Source of the DNA: Chitinibacter tainanensis DSM 15459
Lineage (GTDB): Bacteria; Pseudomonadota; Gammaproteobacteria; Burkholderiales; Chitinibacteraceae
Assembly: GCF_000429785.1 (NCBI RefSeq)
Contig: NZ_AUCN01000019.1
Location: 1,670-65,669 of the forward strand
Length of the DNA stretch: 64,000 nt
Direction: 5' to 3'
Shown here: in pieces, positions 16,418 to 25,647 of the stretch
How positions within the stretch are numbered: the first letter of the stretch is position 1
Layout: every line of letters begins with the position of its first letter
The notes under the pieces: model-generated
Told to the model about the DNA's origin: nothing
Database searches by the model: none
What the model saw: the letters and a program-made list of their open reading frames with translations, nothing else
Made by a program: the position numbers and the translations under genes

Positions 16418-18610
16418 TTAGTTGCGCACGCGCTGCAGGCGATAAACCGTCGGCAAGGCGCGCAAACGCTTAAGCACTTTAGCCAAGTGAATGCGGTTAT
16501 TCACTTGCAGGGTAAATTGCACGCTCAGATAGCGCTCATGCGACTCAACTGCGTCGCCCATGGTGACGGCAGCGATATTGGCTTCGGCCTCGGCCACTGC
16601 TGCAGCCAGCGCCGCCAGCGTGCCACGCTCATTTTCGGCCAGCACTTTCACAGGTACATCAAATACCCGCGCCACTTCTGGGTCCCATTCCACATCGATG
16701 AGCTTATCGGCGTCGATGCGGCCCTTGGCCACTTGCGGACAATCATGGGTATGCACCACCAGCCCGTGATCTTTCTTCACAAAACCCAGAATCGGGTCGC
16801 CCGGAATCGGGTTGCAACAGCGGGCAAACTGAATCGCCATACCTTCGGTGCCACGAATCGTCACCGCCATCGGTTTTTTGCCCTGGCGTAGATCATCGCT
16901 CCACGAGCCCGCCAGCTGCAGCAGCCGTTTGGCAACGACTACGGCGAGTTTTTGCCCCAAACCGACATCGGCCAGCACCGCTTCACGCGATTTCTCGCCG
17001 CTTTCGCGCAGGTATTTCTCCCACACTTCGTCGCTCACCTGCAGCGGCTGATGCAGCGCCGAGAAGGCCTGGCTGAGCAAACGCTCGCCCAGATGCATCG
17101 ACTCATCAAAGCGCATGGTTTTCAGGAAATGGCGAATTTGCGAGCGGGCTTTGCCGGTGGTAACAAACGACAGCCAGCTCGGATTGGGCTTGGCATGCGC
17201 GGCCATCACGATTTCCACGTGATCGCCGTTTTTCAGCTTGGTGCGCAGCGGTACCAGCTCATGATTCACCTTCGCGGCGATACAGCCATGACCAACATCG
17301 GTGTGCACGGCATAGGCAAAATCGACACACGTCGCGCCATTGGGCAGGCTAAGGATCTTGCCTTTCGGCGTAAACACATACACCTGATCGGGGAAGAGAT
17401 CGACCTTCAGATGCTCCAGAAACTCGACCGCGTCGCCCGAATCCACCTGCAGCTCCAGCAGCGATTGCAGCCATTGGTGCGTGCGTTGCTGCACATCCGA
17501 GAAGCTCTCATCGCCACTCTTATACATCCAGTGGCTGGCCACGCCAGCATCGGCGATACGGTGCATTTCGGGGGTGCGAATCTGCACTTCAATTGGGGTG
17601 CCGTAGGGGCCGAACAGCGTGGTGTGCAGGCTTTGGTAGCCATTGCTCTTGGCAATGGCAATGTAATCTTTAAATTTACCCGGAATCGGCTTAAACAGCG
17701 CATGCAAGGCGCCCAGCGCCAGATAACAGTGCGCGTGATCTTTCACGATCACCCGAAAGGCATAAATATCCAGCACCTCGGAAAAACTAAGATGTTTTTC
17801 CACCATCTTGCGGTAGATGGAAAACAGGTTTTTCTCGCGGCCGGATACCTGCGCCTCGATCTGCTGGGCGGCTAGCTTGGCATTGATGGCATCGAGGATT
17901 TTCTGCACCACTTCGCGGCGATTGCCACGGGCGGCTTTCAGCGCTTTGGACAAGACATGATGCCGGCGCGGGTGCAGGTATTTGAACGCCAGATCATCCA
18001 GCTCTTGGTAGATGGCATTAAGCCCGATCCGGTTAGCGATCGGGGCATAGATTTCCATGGTCTCGCGAGCGATGCGCTTTTGCTTATCGACCCGCATTGC
18101 ATCCATGGTGCGCATATTGTGCAAACGATCGGCCAGCTTGATCAGCATGACGCGCAAATCGCGCGCCATGGCCAGCAGCATTTTGCGGAAGTTTTCCGCC
18201 TGCGCCTCTTCTTTGCTCTGAAATTCCAGCTTGTCGATTTTGCTCATGCCATCGACGAGCTCGGCCACCGCTTTACCAAACTTTTCGGTCAGCTCCAGCT
18301 TGGTCACGCCGGAATCTTCCATCACATCGTGCAGGAGCGCGCCAGCCAGCGCCTGCGCATCCAGCTTCCATTGCGTGAGAATACCGGCAACAGCCAACGG
18401 ATGGGAGATATAAGGCTCACCCGAGCGGCGCATCTGGCCGCGGTGAGCATCTTCTGCAAACAAAAAAGCCGCCCGTAACATCTGGCGGTCTTCTGGTTTG
18501 AGATAGGCCGTTTGCTCAGCGAGAAAACGGTTGGCTTGCTCGATTACCTCCGGCGCAGTGGCCAGCGCAGGGACATCTTCAACGACGAGGGGAACCGAGC
18601 TTGCCGACAT
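16418..18610 (-). CDS. spoT: Bifunctional (p)ppGpp synthetase/hydrolase
   Basis: 730 aa. Hydrolase HD domain with LLHDVMEDSG (about residue 93), synthetase domain with GKFKDYIAIAKSNGYQSLHT (about 255-275), TGS domain (VYVFTPKGKILSLPNG), and a C-terminal ACT domain. Intact HD residues and the basic KFKD form of the RXKD motif point to a bifunctional SpoT/Rel type, not a synthetase-only RelA. It sits six bases after rpoZ in the common gmk-rpoZ-spoT arrangement. Confidence 0.95.
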   Translation of the reverse strand: MSASSVPLVVEDVPALATAPEVIEQANRFLAEQTAYLKPEDRQMLRAAFLFAEDAHRGQMRRSGEPYISHPLAVAGILTQWKLDAQALAGALLHDVMEDSGVTKLELTEKFGKAVAELVDGMSKIDKLEFQSKEEAQAENFRKMLLAMARDLRVMLIKLADRLHNMRTMDAMRVDKQKRIARETMEIYAPIANRIGLNAIYQELDDLAFKYLHPRRHHVLSKALKAARGNRREVVQKILDAINAKLAAQQIEAQVSGREKNLFSIYRKMVEKHLSFSEVLDIYAFRVIVKDHAHCYLALGALHALFKPIPGKFKDYIAIAKSNGYQSLHTTLFGPYGTPIEVQIRTPEMHRIADAGVASHWMYKSGDESFSDVQQRTHQWLQSLLELQVDSGDAVEFLEHLKVDLFPDQVYVFTPKGKILSLPNGATCVDFAYAVHTDVGHGCIAAKVNHELVPLRTKLKNGDHVEIVMAAHAKPNPSWLSFVTTGKARSQIRHFLKTMRFDESMHLGERLLSQAFSALHQPLQVSDEVWEKYLRESGEKSREAVLADVGLGQKLAVVVAKRLLQLAGSWSDDLRQGKKPMAVTIRGTEGMAIQFARCCNPIPGDPILGFVKKDHGLVVHTHDCPQVAKGRIDADKLIDVEWDPEVARVFDVPVKVLAENERGTLAALAAAVAEAEANIAAVTMGDAVESHERYLSVQFTLQVNNRIHLAKVLKRLRALPTVYRLQRVRN

Positions 18611-18616
18611 ACTGCA

Positions 18617-18823
18617 TTAACCGCGACGGTTCAGGACTTCAACCCCAACTAGGCCCGCGGCCATTTCGCGCAATGCCATCACGGTCGGCTTATCGCGGCC
18701 GTTGTTTTCAACTTGCGGGCTAGAGCCATTTTCCAGCTGGCGGGCGCGGTAGGCGGCAGCCAGAGTCAGGTCAAATCGGTTTGGGATACGATCCAGACAA
18801 TCTTCAACCGTAATACGGGCCAT
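18617..18823 (-). CDS. rpoZ: RNA polymerase omega subunit
   Basis: 68 aa. [20 protein letters not shown] and [13 protein letters not shown] are typical of omega, which helps assemble RNA polymerase and takes part in ppGpp binding. GGAG lies ahead of the ATG. Located between gmk and spoT, six bases before spoT. Confidence 0.97.
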   Translation of the reverse strand: MARITVEDCLDRIPNRFDLTLAAAYRARQLENGSSPQVENNGRDKPTVMALREMAAGLVGVEVLNRRG

Positions 18824-18901
18824 AATCTTTTACTCTCCGAAAAATGCTTGGGCGGCCGCCAACAGCGGCGAAACCGTGCATTATACCAGCTTGCGCCGGA
18901 A

Positions 18902-19516
18902 TTAACCTTTTAAGCTTGAAATCAAGCCTGTATGGCGCGCCGACTGGCGTGCAAGCGTCAGGCGCTGCGCCCGCACCACCGCCACGATATCGCGTACGGC
19001 ATCATCGATATGCTCATTCACGATCACATAATCAAACTCATCGACGTGGCCACATTCTTCTTTGGCCACGGCCATACGCTTGGCGATCACTTCATCGCTG
19101 TCTTTACCGCGATTGCGCAGGCGGTTTTCCAGTGTTTCGAGTGAAGGCGGCAGTACGAAAATGCCGATGGCCTCAGGGAACAGGCGGCGCACCTGCTGCG
19201 CGCCTTGCCAGTCGATTTCCAGCAGAATATCGCGGCCATTGTTGATCACTTCATTGATCCACACTTGCGAAGTGCCGTAGTAATTACCGTATACCTCAGC
19301 GTGCTCGAGCAATTCGCCGGCATGAATCATGCGCTCGAATTCGCTGCGTTCGACAAAGTGGTAATCCTTGCCATCCACTTCACCAGCCCGCGGCTGGCGA
19401 GTGGTGTATGAAACCGACAGTTGCACATTGGCATCGGCCGCCAGCAGCGCTGCGACCAGCGTGGTTTTGCCAGCGCCACTGGGGGCGGTCACCACAAACA
19501 GATTTCCTTTGGCCAT
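18902..19516 (-). CDS. gmk: Guanylate kinase
   Basis: 204 aa. P-loop APSGAGKTTL at residues 10-19, SYTTRQPRAGEVDGKDY and the LEIDWQGAQQVR segment. Converts GMP to GDP. AGGAG lies seven bases before the ATG. Part of the yicC-gmk-rpoZ-spoT run on the minus strand. Confidence 0.97.
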   Translation of the reverse strand: MAKGNLFVVTAPSGAGKTTLVAALLAADANVQLSVSYTTRQPRAGEVDGKDYHFVERSEFERMIHAGELLEHAEVYGNYYGTSQVWINEVINNGRDILLEIDWQGAQQVRRLFPEAIGIFVLPPSLETLENRLRNRGKDSDEVIAKRMAVAKEECGHVDEFDYVIVNEHIDDAVRDIVAVVRAQRLTLARQSARHTGLISSLKG

Positions 19517-19599
19517 GTTTGGCTCCTGTGTTTCGAGTTGTCAGCCAGTATAAGTGAACTCGCGCCCGCACGAAAACTAGCGCGAGATTCTGGCGCTGA

Positions 19600-20466
19600 T
19601 TATTCGATATTCTGAATTTGCTCGCGCATCTGCTCGATCAGCACTTTCAGTGTCATTGCAACTTTGGTGGTATCGGTCGAAACCGATTTAGAACCAAACG
19701 TATTGGCTTCACGATTAAGCTCCTGCATCAGAAAATCCAGCCGCTTACCTGCATGGCCGCCTTGCTGCACAATGCGGCGCAACTCGGCCAAGTGGGTATG
19801 CAGGCGATCGACCTCTTCCTGTACATCGACTTTTTGCGCAAACAGCACCAGCTCTTGGCGCACGCGTTCATCGTCGGCGCTGCCCAGCGCTTCTTGCAGG
19901 CGCTGCTTAAGTTTGTTTTCGTATTCATCAATGATCTGCGGCAGGCGCGGGGCAATTTGCGCCAGTACGCTGCTCATTTCGTCAGCGCGGGCCAGCAAGA
20001 TCGCGCCTAGTTTCTCGCCTTCGCGCCCACGCGCGGCCACAAATTCATCCAGCGCCTCATCCAAGAGCTGCATCGCCGTAGCGTGCAACACTTCCGCCGG
20101 CAGCGCATCCGACTCAATCACTCCGGGCCAGCGCAAGATTTCACCCATGCGCAAATCACCCGCCCCCGGCTGATGCTCTTTCACTTGATCGGCCAAGCGC
20201 AGTAGCTCGGCCACCAGAGCGTTGTTAAGGCGCAACTGGCTAGCGGCCCCCTCACGGGCATTAAATGCCACCCGGCATTCGAGCTTGCCGCGATTAAGCC
20301 GGCCACTGAGTTTTTCGCGAATCGCCCCTTCCAGTGCGCGAAATTCCTCTGGCAAACGCAGACTTAGATCGAGAAAACGATGATTGACGGCACGCAGCTC
20401 AACCGACAAAACCCCATGAGATAACTCGCGCTGGCTACTGGCGTAGCCGGTCATGCTGAGAATCAT
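19600..20466 (-). CDS. yicC: YicC family protein (YicC/YloC-type endoribonuclease)
   Basis: 288 aa, full length. MILSMTGYASSQ at the start, the VELRAVNHRFLDLSLRLPEE segment and the C-terminal GKRLDFLMQELNREANTFGSK and IEQMREQIQNIE are strongly conserved in the family. Recent work describes YicC proteins as endoribonucleases. First gene of the minus-strand run into gmk; AAGGA precedes the ATG. Confidence 0.93.
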   Translation of the reverse strand: MILSMTGYASSQRELSHGVLSVELRAVNHRFLDLSLRLPEEFRALEGAIREKLSGRLNRGKLECRVAFNAREGAASQLRLNNALVAELLRLADQVKEHQPGAGDLRMGEILRWPGVIESDALPAEVLHATAMQLLDEALDEFVAARGREGEKLGAILLARADEMSSVLAQIAPRLPQIIDEYENKLKQRLQEALGSADDERVRQELVLFAQKVDVQEEVDRLHTHLAELRRIVQQGGHAGKRLDFLMQELNREANTFGSKSVSTDTTKVAMTLKVLIEQMREQIQNIE

Positions 20467-20551
20467 AAATTTCCTTTGTAAGAACCCGCTTTACAATTAG
20501 CGGGTGGCGACACACAATTTAGAGATACTGCAATTATACCGAAAGCCAAGC

Positions 20552-21520
20552 ATGGCCACCCCAAGCAATCAACCGCTCGCGCGCGGCTACCAGCTGCAAA
20601 ATTACACCATCGCCAAGCTACTTTCTGCTGGCGGTTTCAGTATTGTGTATCTGGCCCACGATGAGAACGATTATCCGGTCGCCATCAAGGAATACCTGCC
20701 CAATTCGCTCGCCCTGCGCAAAGAGGGCGTGGCCGTGCAGGCCACCAGCGAAGAGAATATCGCCCTCTTTCGCCATGGCCTGAAATGCTTCTTTGAAGAA
20801 GGCAAAACACTGGCCCGCATTCAGCACCCGAATATCGTCCGCGTACTGAATTTCTTTCGCGCCAATGAAACCGTGTACATGGTGATGGATTACGAGCGCG
20901 GTCGCACGCTGCAAAAGGAAATCCAGCTCAACCACGACCGCGAAGGCGTGGATGAAAAACTGATCCGCAGCGTGTTTTACAACCTGCTCAACGGCTTGCG
21001 TGAAGTACACCTGCATAAATTACTGCACCTGGATATCAAGCCGGCCAATATCTATATCCGCAAAGATGGCTCGCCGGTGCTACTGGATTTTGGCTCGGCC
21101 CGGCAAACCTTAACCACCGAGCACGCCCGGCTCACCCCGATGTACACCCCAGGCTTTGCTGCGCCCGAGCAATACCGGCGCAAAGATCAGTTGGGCCCAT
21201 GGACCGATATTTACGGGATTGGCGCCTCGATGTATGCCTGCATCGCCGGCACCGCACCGCAGCCCTCAGATGCGCGCGAAAAAGAAGACAAAGTCCAACG
21301 CCTAGATACGCTGTATGGCGATCGTTATTCGCCTGAGTTGCTGGATTTAATCCATCAATGTATCGCAGTTGACCCGACGGTGCGGCCGCAAAGCGTGCCG
21401 CAAATCCAGAAAGCCTTGCTCGAAGCCGGCTCGCCGCCGCGTAAGAAAAACAATCTGGTGAACTCGATCAAACGCAAATGGGCCGAAATGACTCGCCCGA
21501 AACGCAAAGGTGAGGAATGA
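20552..21520 (+). CDS. Serine/threonine protein kinase (Hanks type, soluble)
   Basis: 322 aa. All main kinase motifs are present: glycine loop SAGGFSIVYLA, ATP lysine in VAIKEY, HLDIKPANIY catalytic loop (His-Leu-Asp for HRD), DFGSAR, and APEQY. The tail is short and basic (KKNNLVNSIKRKWAEMTRPK) with no membrane helix or sensor domain. I prefer the ATG at 20552; a GTG 48 bases upstream is possible. It overlaps the PP2C gene by four bases (ATGA), so kinase and phosphatase are made together. The target is unknown; no type VI secretion genes are near. Confidence 0.88.
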   Translation: MATPSNQPLARGYQLQNYTIAKLLSAGGFSIVYLAHDENDYPVAIKEYLPNSLALRKEGVAVQATSEENIALFRHGLKCFFEEGKTLARIQHPNIVRVLNFFRANETVYMVMDYERGRTLQKEIQLNHDREGVDEKLIRSVFYNLLNGLREVHLHKLLHLDIKPANIYIRKDGSPVLLDFGSARQTLTTEHARLTPMYTPGFAAPEQYRRKDQLGPWTDIYGIGASMYACIAGTAPQPSDAREKEDKVQRLDTLYGDRYSPELLDLIHQCIAVDPTVRPQSVPQIQKALLEAGSPPRKKNNLVNSIKRKWAEMTRPKRKGEE

Positions 21521-22422
21521 AATTCACGGTTTTTCAGGATAGCCGCAAAGGCGGGCGTGAATACAATCAAGACCGTGTGGGCTACTCCTACAGTCGCGAT
21601 GCCTTGCTGCTGGTGGTGGCCGATGGCATGGGCGGGCATTTGCACGGCGAAGTCGCCGCCCAGATTACCGTCGAGCTGCTCACAGATCAGTTTCAGAAAA
21701 AAGCCACGCCAGTGATTGCCAACCCGGTGCAATTTCTGACCGAGGCACTGCTTAACTGCCACGAAGCAATCTACAACTACGCGATTTCACAGCATTTACT
21801 GGAAATCCCCCGCACCACGGTGGTGGCCTGCATCGTGCAGGATGAAACCGCATTTTGGGCGCATGTGGGCGATTCGCGGCTGTATCTGATTCGCGATGGC
21901 TTTACCATTGCCCAGACGCGCGATCATTCTAAAGTGCAAAAGCTCGTCGAAAACGGGGTAATCTCCGCCGAGCAAGCCTTGCATCACGCAGAAAAAAACA
22001 AAATCTACAACTGCCTGGGCGGTACCCTGATGCCGGAAATCGAAGTCGGCGGCCGCATGACGCTGTTTGCCGGTGACTGCATTATGCTGTGTACCGATGG
22101 GCTGTGGGGCTCGCTGGCCGAAGATGAAATCACCCATTTCCTCAGCTCATTCCCCGTCATGTTTGCCTTGCCGCAATTACTGGATAAGGCCGAGTTACGC
22201 GGCGGGAAATTTGGCGACAATCTCACTGCACTGGGCATTAACTGGCATGAGGCCGACCGCGAAGAAGACAGCGCCTTTGTCTCGACGGTGAAGCTAGATG
22301 AAAACACCGTCAGCACGCACATCGATACCCTCGGTAAAGACAAGATCCCCGATATCAGCGACGAAGACATCGAAAAAGCCATCGCCGAGATTCAGGCCGC
22401 GATCAACAAATACTCCAAATAG
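21517..22422 (+). CDS. PP2C-family serine/threonine phosphatase
   Basis: 301 aa. Metal-binding motifs of PP2C/PPM are all visible: REYNQDR, VVADGMGGH (about residue 38), HVGDSRLY (about 115), and GDNLTALGI near 245. About 50 residues follow the catalytic domain. Expected to reverse phosphorylation by the coupled upstream kinase. A terminator and a 49-bp motif lie downstream. Confidence 0.9.
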   Translation: MKFTVFQDSRKGGREYNQDRVGYSYSRDALLLVVADGMGGHLHGEVAAQITVELLTDQFQKKATPVIANPVQFLTEALLNCHEAIYNYAISQHLLEIPRTTVVACIVQDETAFWAHVGDSRLYLIRDGFTIAQTRDHSKVQKLVENGVISAEQALHHAEKNKIYNCLGGTLMPEIEVGGRMTLFAGDCIMLCTDGLWGSLAEDEITHFLSSFPVMFALPQLLDKAELRGGKFGDNLTALGINWHEADREEDSAFVSTVKLDENTVSTHIDTLGKDKIPDISDEDIEKAIAEIQAAINKYSK

Positions 22423-22433
22423 ATACGCCACCT

Positions 22434-22482
22434 AGGTATAGCGCCAGAAGCATTAGTTCAAAATACCCTCCGACATATACCC
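22434..22482. repeat. 49-bp bipartite motif, copy 7 (downstream of PP2C gene)
   Basis: AGGTAT at 22434-22439 and ATACCC at 22477-22482, with another ATACCC inside (22463-22468). Located eleven bases past the PP2C stop and directly before the terminator. Confidence 0.88.
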
Positions 22483-22485
22483 AAT

Positions 22486-22513
22486 AAAAAACCCGCCTTC
22501 CGGCGGGTTTTTT
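22486..22513. terminator. Bidirectional terminator between PP2C gene and phoX
   Basis: AAAAAACCCGCC/GGCGGGTTTTTT stem with TTCC loop; symmetrical T-runs serve both convergent genes. Confidence 0.93.
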
Positions 22514-22531
22514 ATTGCTGCATGTAATGCA

Positions 22532-24772
22532 TTAGGTACCGATACGGCCACCGTCATCTTTGGTGATCACGATGGTAGCAGAACGCGGACGTTTACCCGC
22601 GCCGTAGCCGGCATTGCTTGGCCATTGGCTGGTGTATTTAGTTGGGTCTGCCACGTCAGCCATTTTGGTGCCTTCACCTGGGTGCTGAATATTAATAAAC
22701 AGCGCCTTGCCATCCGGGGTTTCGCACAGGCCGGTGATTTCACAATCTTTCGGGCCCACCAAGAAGCGTTTCAGCGTATCGGCAGTAGGTGCTGCGCCAA
22801 CTTGGGTTACCACATCCAGCTTGCTGCCATCGGTTTTGGTGTAGCTCAGCGTTTTGCTCGCGCCATCGCCCTGTTTACCTGGAATCGCGGCCAGCATCAT
22901 GCAGTTGGTCACATCGGTGTACGAGCCGTCATCGGTTTGAATCCAGCAAATGCCGGTGCTCTGGCTAAAGGCCAGGCCGTCCGGCGACGACATATCTTGG
23001 TCATCGGTCAGATTCGACAGGTTAACCGTGCCTTTATCCATATCGGCTTCAGCGGCGAACAGATACACATCCCACTTAAAGCTGGTCACGGTTGCGCCTT
23101 CTTTGGTGCGCAGGATATGGCCGTTCGGGTTACCTTTGCTCTTAATGCCATCGGCATCAGCATAAGCACGTGGGTTGGCGCTGTCTGGCACCAGTTTCGG
23201 GCTCGCGGCCGCGTTGATATCGCGGTTGCTGTTGTTAGTCAGGGTTTGATAGTAATCACCGGTGACTGGGTGCACACCACCCCACTCTGGACGGTCCATC
23301 TTCGTCGCGCCAACCGCATCACCAGCCAGACGGGCATTGATGCAGATGTCCGCTTGGTCGGCAAAGGTGTAGCCAGCGTAGTTTTTGATCAGCGGGTTGT
23401 TCAGCGACAGCTCGATCCAGTCACCGCTGCCATCCGCATTGAACTTGGCCACATACAGCGTACCTTCATCGAGGTATTTGTCGCCAATGGCAATGCGATC
23501 GCTTGGGTTGGCATCCGCAGCCGACCACACGGCTTTGGATACAAACTTGTACATGTATTCATTGCGCGAATCATCACCCAGATACACAGTCAGTGGCTTG
23601 CCGACCACAGGCAGGCCAAAGGCAGCACTCTCATGCGCAAAGCGACCCAAGGCGGTGCGTTTTTTCAGTGCTTTGGATTTATCGTATGCATCCATCTCGA
23701 TGATATAGCCTTGGCCATTCATCTCGTTGCGATAGTCATCAGAGCCGTCAGCCGAAGTACCGGTTTTGCTGATATTCCAGCGCGCATACTTGTCGTCTGC
23801 ACCAGCGGTTTCCCAACCGTGACGTGAAGTCGAACCGGCGTTACGGCCGTACCGTTTCAGTGCAACAACGCTCTTGTCACCACGATTGGTGTCATCCGCG
23901 CTGACGCGATAGAAATAACCTGCCCAGTTTTCTTCGCCAGACAGATAAGTGCCCCATGGCGATTTACCGCAACCGCAGTTATTGATCGTACCGCGGGTTT
24001 TGGTGCCGGTTGGCGAGAACTTGGTTTTCAACAGCGCGTGGCCACGAGCTGGACCGGCGATTTCAACTTCGGTCAGTGGTGTAACGCGGCGGTTAAAGCT
24101 AGAACCTTGGACGGTGGCCCATTTACGGTTGGTGGCTTTGATTTCAACGACCGACAAGCCATGGATATCGACTTCTTTATCGACTTCTGCCGCTGGACGT
24201 GGCAGGGTTTTGGTGCCGCCATTGGCATGGATAAAGAAAGAAGAAACTTCATCCGTGGTGGCTTCATGGTTCATCGCCAACAGGCCGCGATCAGCGGCAG
24301 AGGCGGATGGTTTGCCAGCGGCATCCAGACCAAACCATTCCATACCGTCGTGGTGATCACCCGCGCGCTTATCAAAATCAGTATCTGTACCGTCATTTTT
24401 GAAAGCAGGAGTATCCGCAGTCAACGGGTCGCCTAGCGCATAGATCACTTGATACTTATAGCCCGGTGGCAGTGTTACCACATCAGCCACTGTTTTTGGC
24501 ACAGCGCTGAAACCCAGACGGGTAACAATCTGGTTCGGCGCAGCGGTAGGCACAGGCGTTGCAGTTGGGGCAGGTGTCGCACCTGGCACTACATCGCCGC
24601 CCGACGAACAGCCAGTCAGGCCTAGGCTCATCCCGCCCAGCACGGCGGCCGCAGAGGCGCCCATACCCAAGAAGCTGCGACGATTCAGCAAGCGCTGTTC
24701 GAGTACCGAATCAAACGTCGGGTTGGCAGAGGTGTTGGAATTTTCGTCATTGAAATGATTAGACTTGGACAT
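22532..24772 (-). CDS. phoX: PhoX-type alkaline phosphatase (DUF839)
   Basis: 746 aa. A twin-arginine signal (NRRSFLGMG, Arg31-Arg32) leads to a lipobox-like LTGC with Cys55, so it is probably exported by Tat and lipid-anchored. The mature part has the DUF839/PhoX signatures (NHEATTDE, GRFAHESAAFG, SPDGLAFSQSTGICWIQTDDGSY, LFINIQHPGEG). PhoX enzymes hydrolyse phosphomonoesters with a Ca/Fe cofactor. Four 11-bp Pho-box half-sites stand in front of it (24824-24863), which supports a true phosphate-starvation phosphatase. Confidence 0.9.
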   Translation of the reverse strand: MSKSNHFNDENSNTSANPTFDSVLEQRLLNRRSFLGMGASAAAVLGGMSLGLTGCSSGGDVVPGATPAPTATPVPTAAPNQIVTRLGFSAVPKTVADVVTLPPGYKYQVIYALGDPLTADTPAFKNDGTDTDFDKRAGDHHDGMEWFGLDAAGKPSASAADRGLLAMNHEATTDEVSSFFIHANGGTKTLPRPAAEVDKEVDIHGLSVVEIKATNRKWATVQGSSFNRRVTPLTEVEIAGPARGHALLKTKFSPTGTKTRGTINNCGCGKSPWGTYLSGEENWAGYFYRVSADDTNRGDKSVVALKRYGRNAGSTSRHGWETAGADDKYARWNISKTGTSADGSDDYRNEMNGQGYIIEMDAYDKSKALKKRTALGRFAHESAAFGLPVVGKPLTVYLGDDSRNEYMYKFVSKAVWSAADANPSDRIAIGDKYLDEGTLYVAKFNADGSGDWIELSLNNPLIKNYAGYTFADQADICINARLAGDAVGATKMDRPEWGGVHPVTGDYYQTLTNNSNRDINAAASPKLVPDSANPRAYADADGIKSKGNPNGHILRTKEGATVTSFKWDVYLFAAEADMDKGTVNLSNLTDDQDMSSPDGLAFSQSTGICWIQTDDGSYTDVTNCMMLAAIPGKQGDGASKTLSYTKTDGSKLDVVTQVGAAPTADTLKRFLVGPKDCEITGLCETPDGKALFINIQHPGEGTKMADVADPTKYTSQWPSNAGYGAGKRPRSATIVITKDDGGRIGT

Positions 24773-24823
24773 CGCTCTTACCCTGAAGGGTGGTCAGAAA
24801 AAGCGACACTGTAATCAGCAAAT

Positions 24824-24863
24824 ATGACAGGAAAATACCAATCAGATGACAGTTTTATGAGAA
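24824..24863 (-). promoter_or_regulatory. Pho box (PhoB binding site) upstream of phoX
   Basis: Read on the minus strand, four heptamers occur at exact 11-base steps: TTCTCAT, CTGTCAT, TTGGTAT, CTGTCAT. Two are the perfect PhoB half-site, spaced 22 bases apart, with mostly A/T-rich four-base spacers. The downstream edge is 51 bases from the phoX start codon. Confidence 0.85.
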
Positions 24864-24893
24864 ACCAATCCGCGTCAGCTTGATGAAATAAAT

Positions 24894-24942
24894 AGGTATA
24901 GCCTCAATCCAGAAGATCCTCATAGGCTACGGCCCGATACCC
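24894..24942. repeat. 49-bp bipartite motif, copy 8 (over the 3' end of the Pho-cluster unknown gene)
   Basis: AGGTAT at 24894-24899 and ATACCC at 24937-24942. The stop codon of the adjoining minus-strand gene (24904-24906) and its last dozen codons lie within it. Confidence 0.85.
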
Positions 24943-25593
24943 AGCCAGGGTACGCCAGGGCATCGTGGCCGGCATCGGCCGCCGCTCGATGCTAATCCGG
25001 TTGAACGACAAGCCATCCAGGCTGCCCGTTTCAATCTGCCGTGGCAGCTGCCAAGCCTGATCCCACAGCACGCGGGTGTACAGTTTATCGCCGCTGCGCT
25101 CATACCATTGGCAGCCAGCTGGCGCAGGTTTACTCAGCACCCGCATCTGCTGCAAAGCCGAGCGATCGAGCAAATAAGCCGCATGCTCCCATGAGCCATC
25201 AAAACCCAGCCCGGCAAACTCTTCGGTCCGTGGGGTGATGATGGTTTTGGTTTCCTGACGCACAAACTTTAGCTGCGCTTTTTGCTGTGCATCGAGCGCA
25301 ATCCATTTGGCCGCCAACACAAAATTGGTGTCGTGTTTGTGCTGATGATCCCCCGCCTGATGCACATGCGGTGGGGTGCCGGCCGGCAGGAGCCGCACCG
25401 TCCAGACATTACGCCCATCCCGGATGAAGCGCTCTTGAAAGCGGGTTTGTTTTTCTACCCCTTCGCTACTGAGCACTTTACTTTCAAAGGTCATGATCGC
25501 GGAGAGTTGCTGCGGCTGGCTGGCGGCGCTGGCGAGGGCGGGCAGCAGTGCCAACCCGAAAATTGCACGAATAATAGACATAAACTCAATCAT
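24904..25593 (-). CDS. Unknown secreted protein in the alkaline phosphatase operon
   Basis: 229 aa that I cannot assign. Likely signal peptide (MSIIRAIFGLALLPALASA). The mature part begins with an antiparallel-looking beta region and has a His-rich stretch, PPHVHQAGDHQHKHD (about residues 76-90), that could bind metal, then YERSGDKLYTRVLWDQAWQLP and SLDGLSFNRISIERR, reminiscent of small outer-membrane lipoprotein-carrier folds. I choose the ATG at 25593 because AGGGTGAG precedes it. It follows the second alkaline phosphatase gene by 54 bases with a hairpin between, so it is probably the last gene of that Pho-controlled unit. Confidence 0.7.
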   Translation of the reverse strand: MIEFMSIIRAIFGLALLPALASAASQPQQLSAIMTFESKVLSSEGVEKQTRFQERFIRDGRNVWTVRLLPAGTPPHVHQAGDHQHKHDTNFVLAAKWIALDAQQKAQLKFVRQETKTIITPRTEEFAGLGFDGSWEHAAYLLDRSALQQMRVLSKPAPAGCQWYERSGDKLYTRVLWDQAWQLPRQIETGSLDGLSFNRISIERRPMPATMPWRTLAGYRAVAYEDLLD

Positions 25594-25602
25594 TAAACTC
25601 AC

Positions 25603-25621
25603 CCTGCCGCAACGCGGCAGG
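25603..25621 (-). other. Intercistronic hairpin
   Basis: CCTGCCGC/GCGGCAGG with a three-base loop between the phosphatase gene and the unknown gene. There is no T-run, so it is more likely an mRNA-stability or partial-attenuation element than a terminator. Confidence 0.5.
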
Positions 25622-25647
25622 GCCTGGTTCACTCCACAAGCAGGCGC

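Noticed and set aside
16952..17875. 307-codon plus-strand frame opposite spoT
   Set aside because: The minus-strand frame is unmistakably SpoT; this is an antisense shadow.
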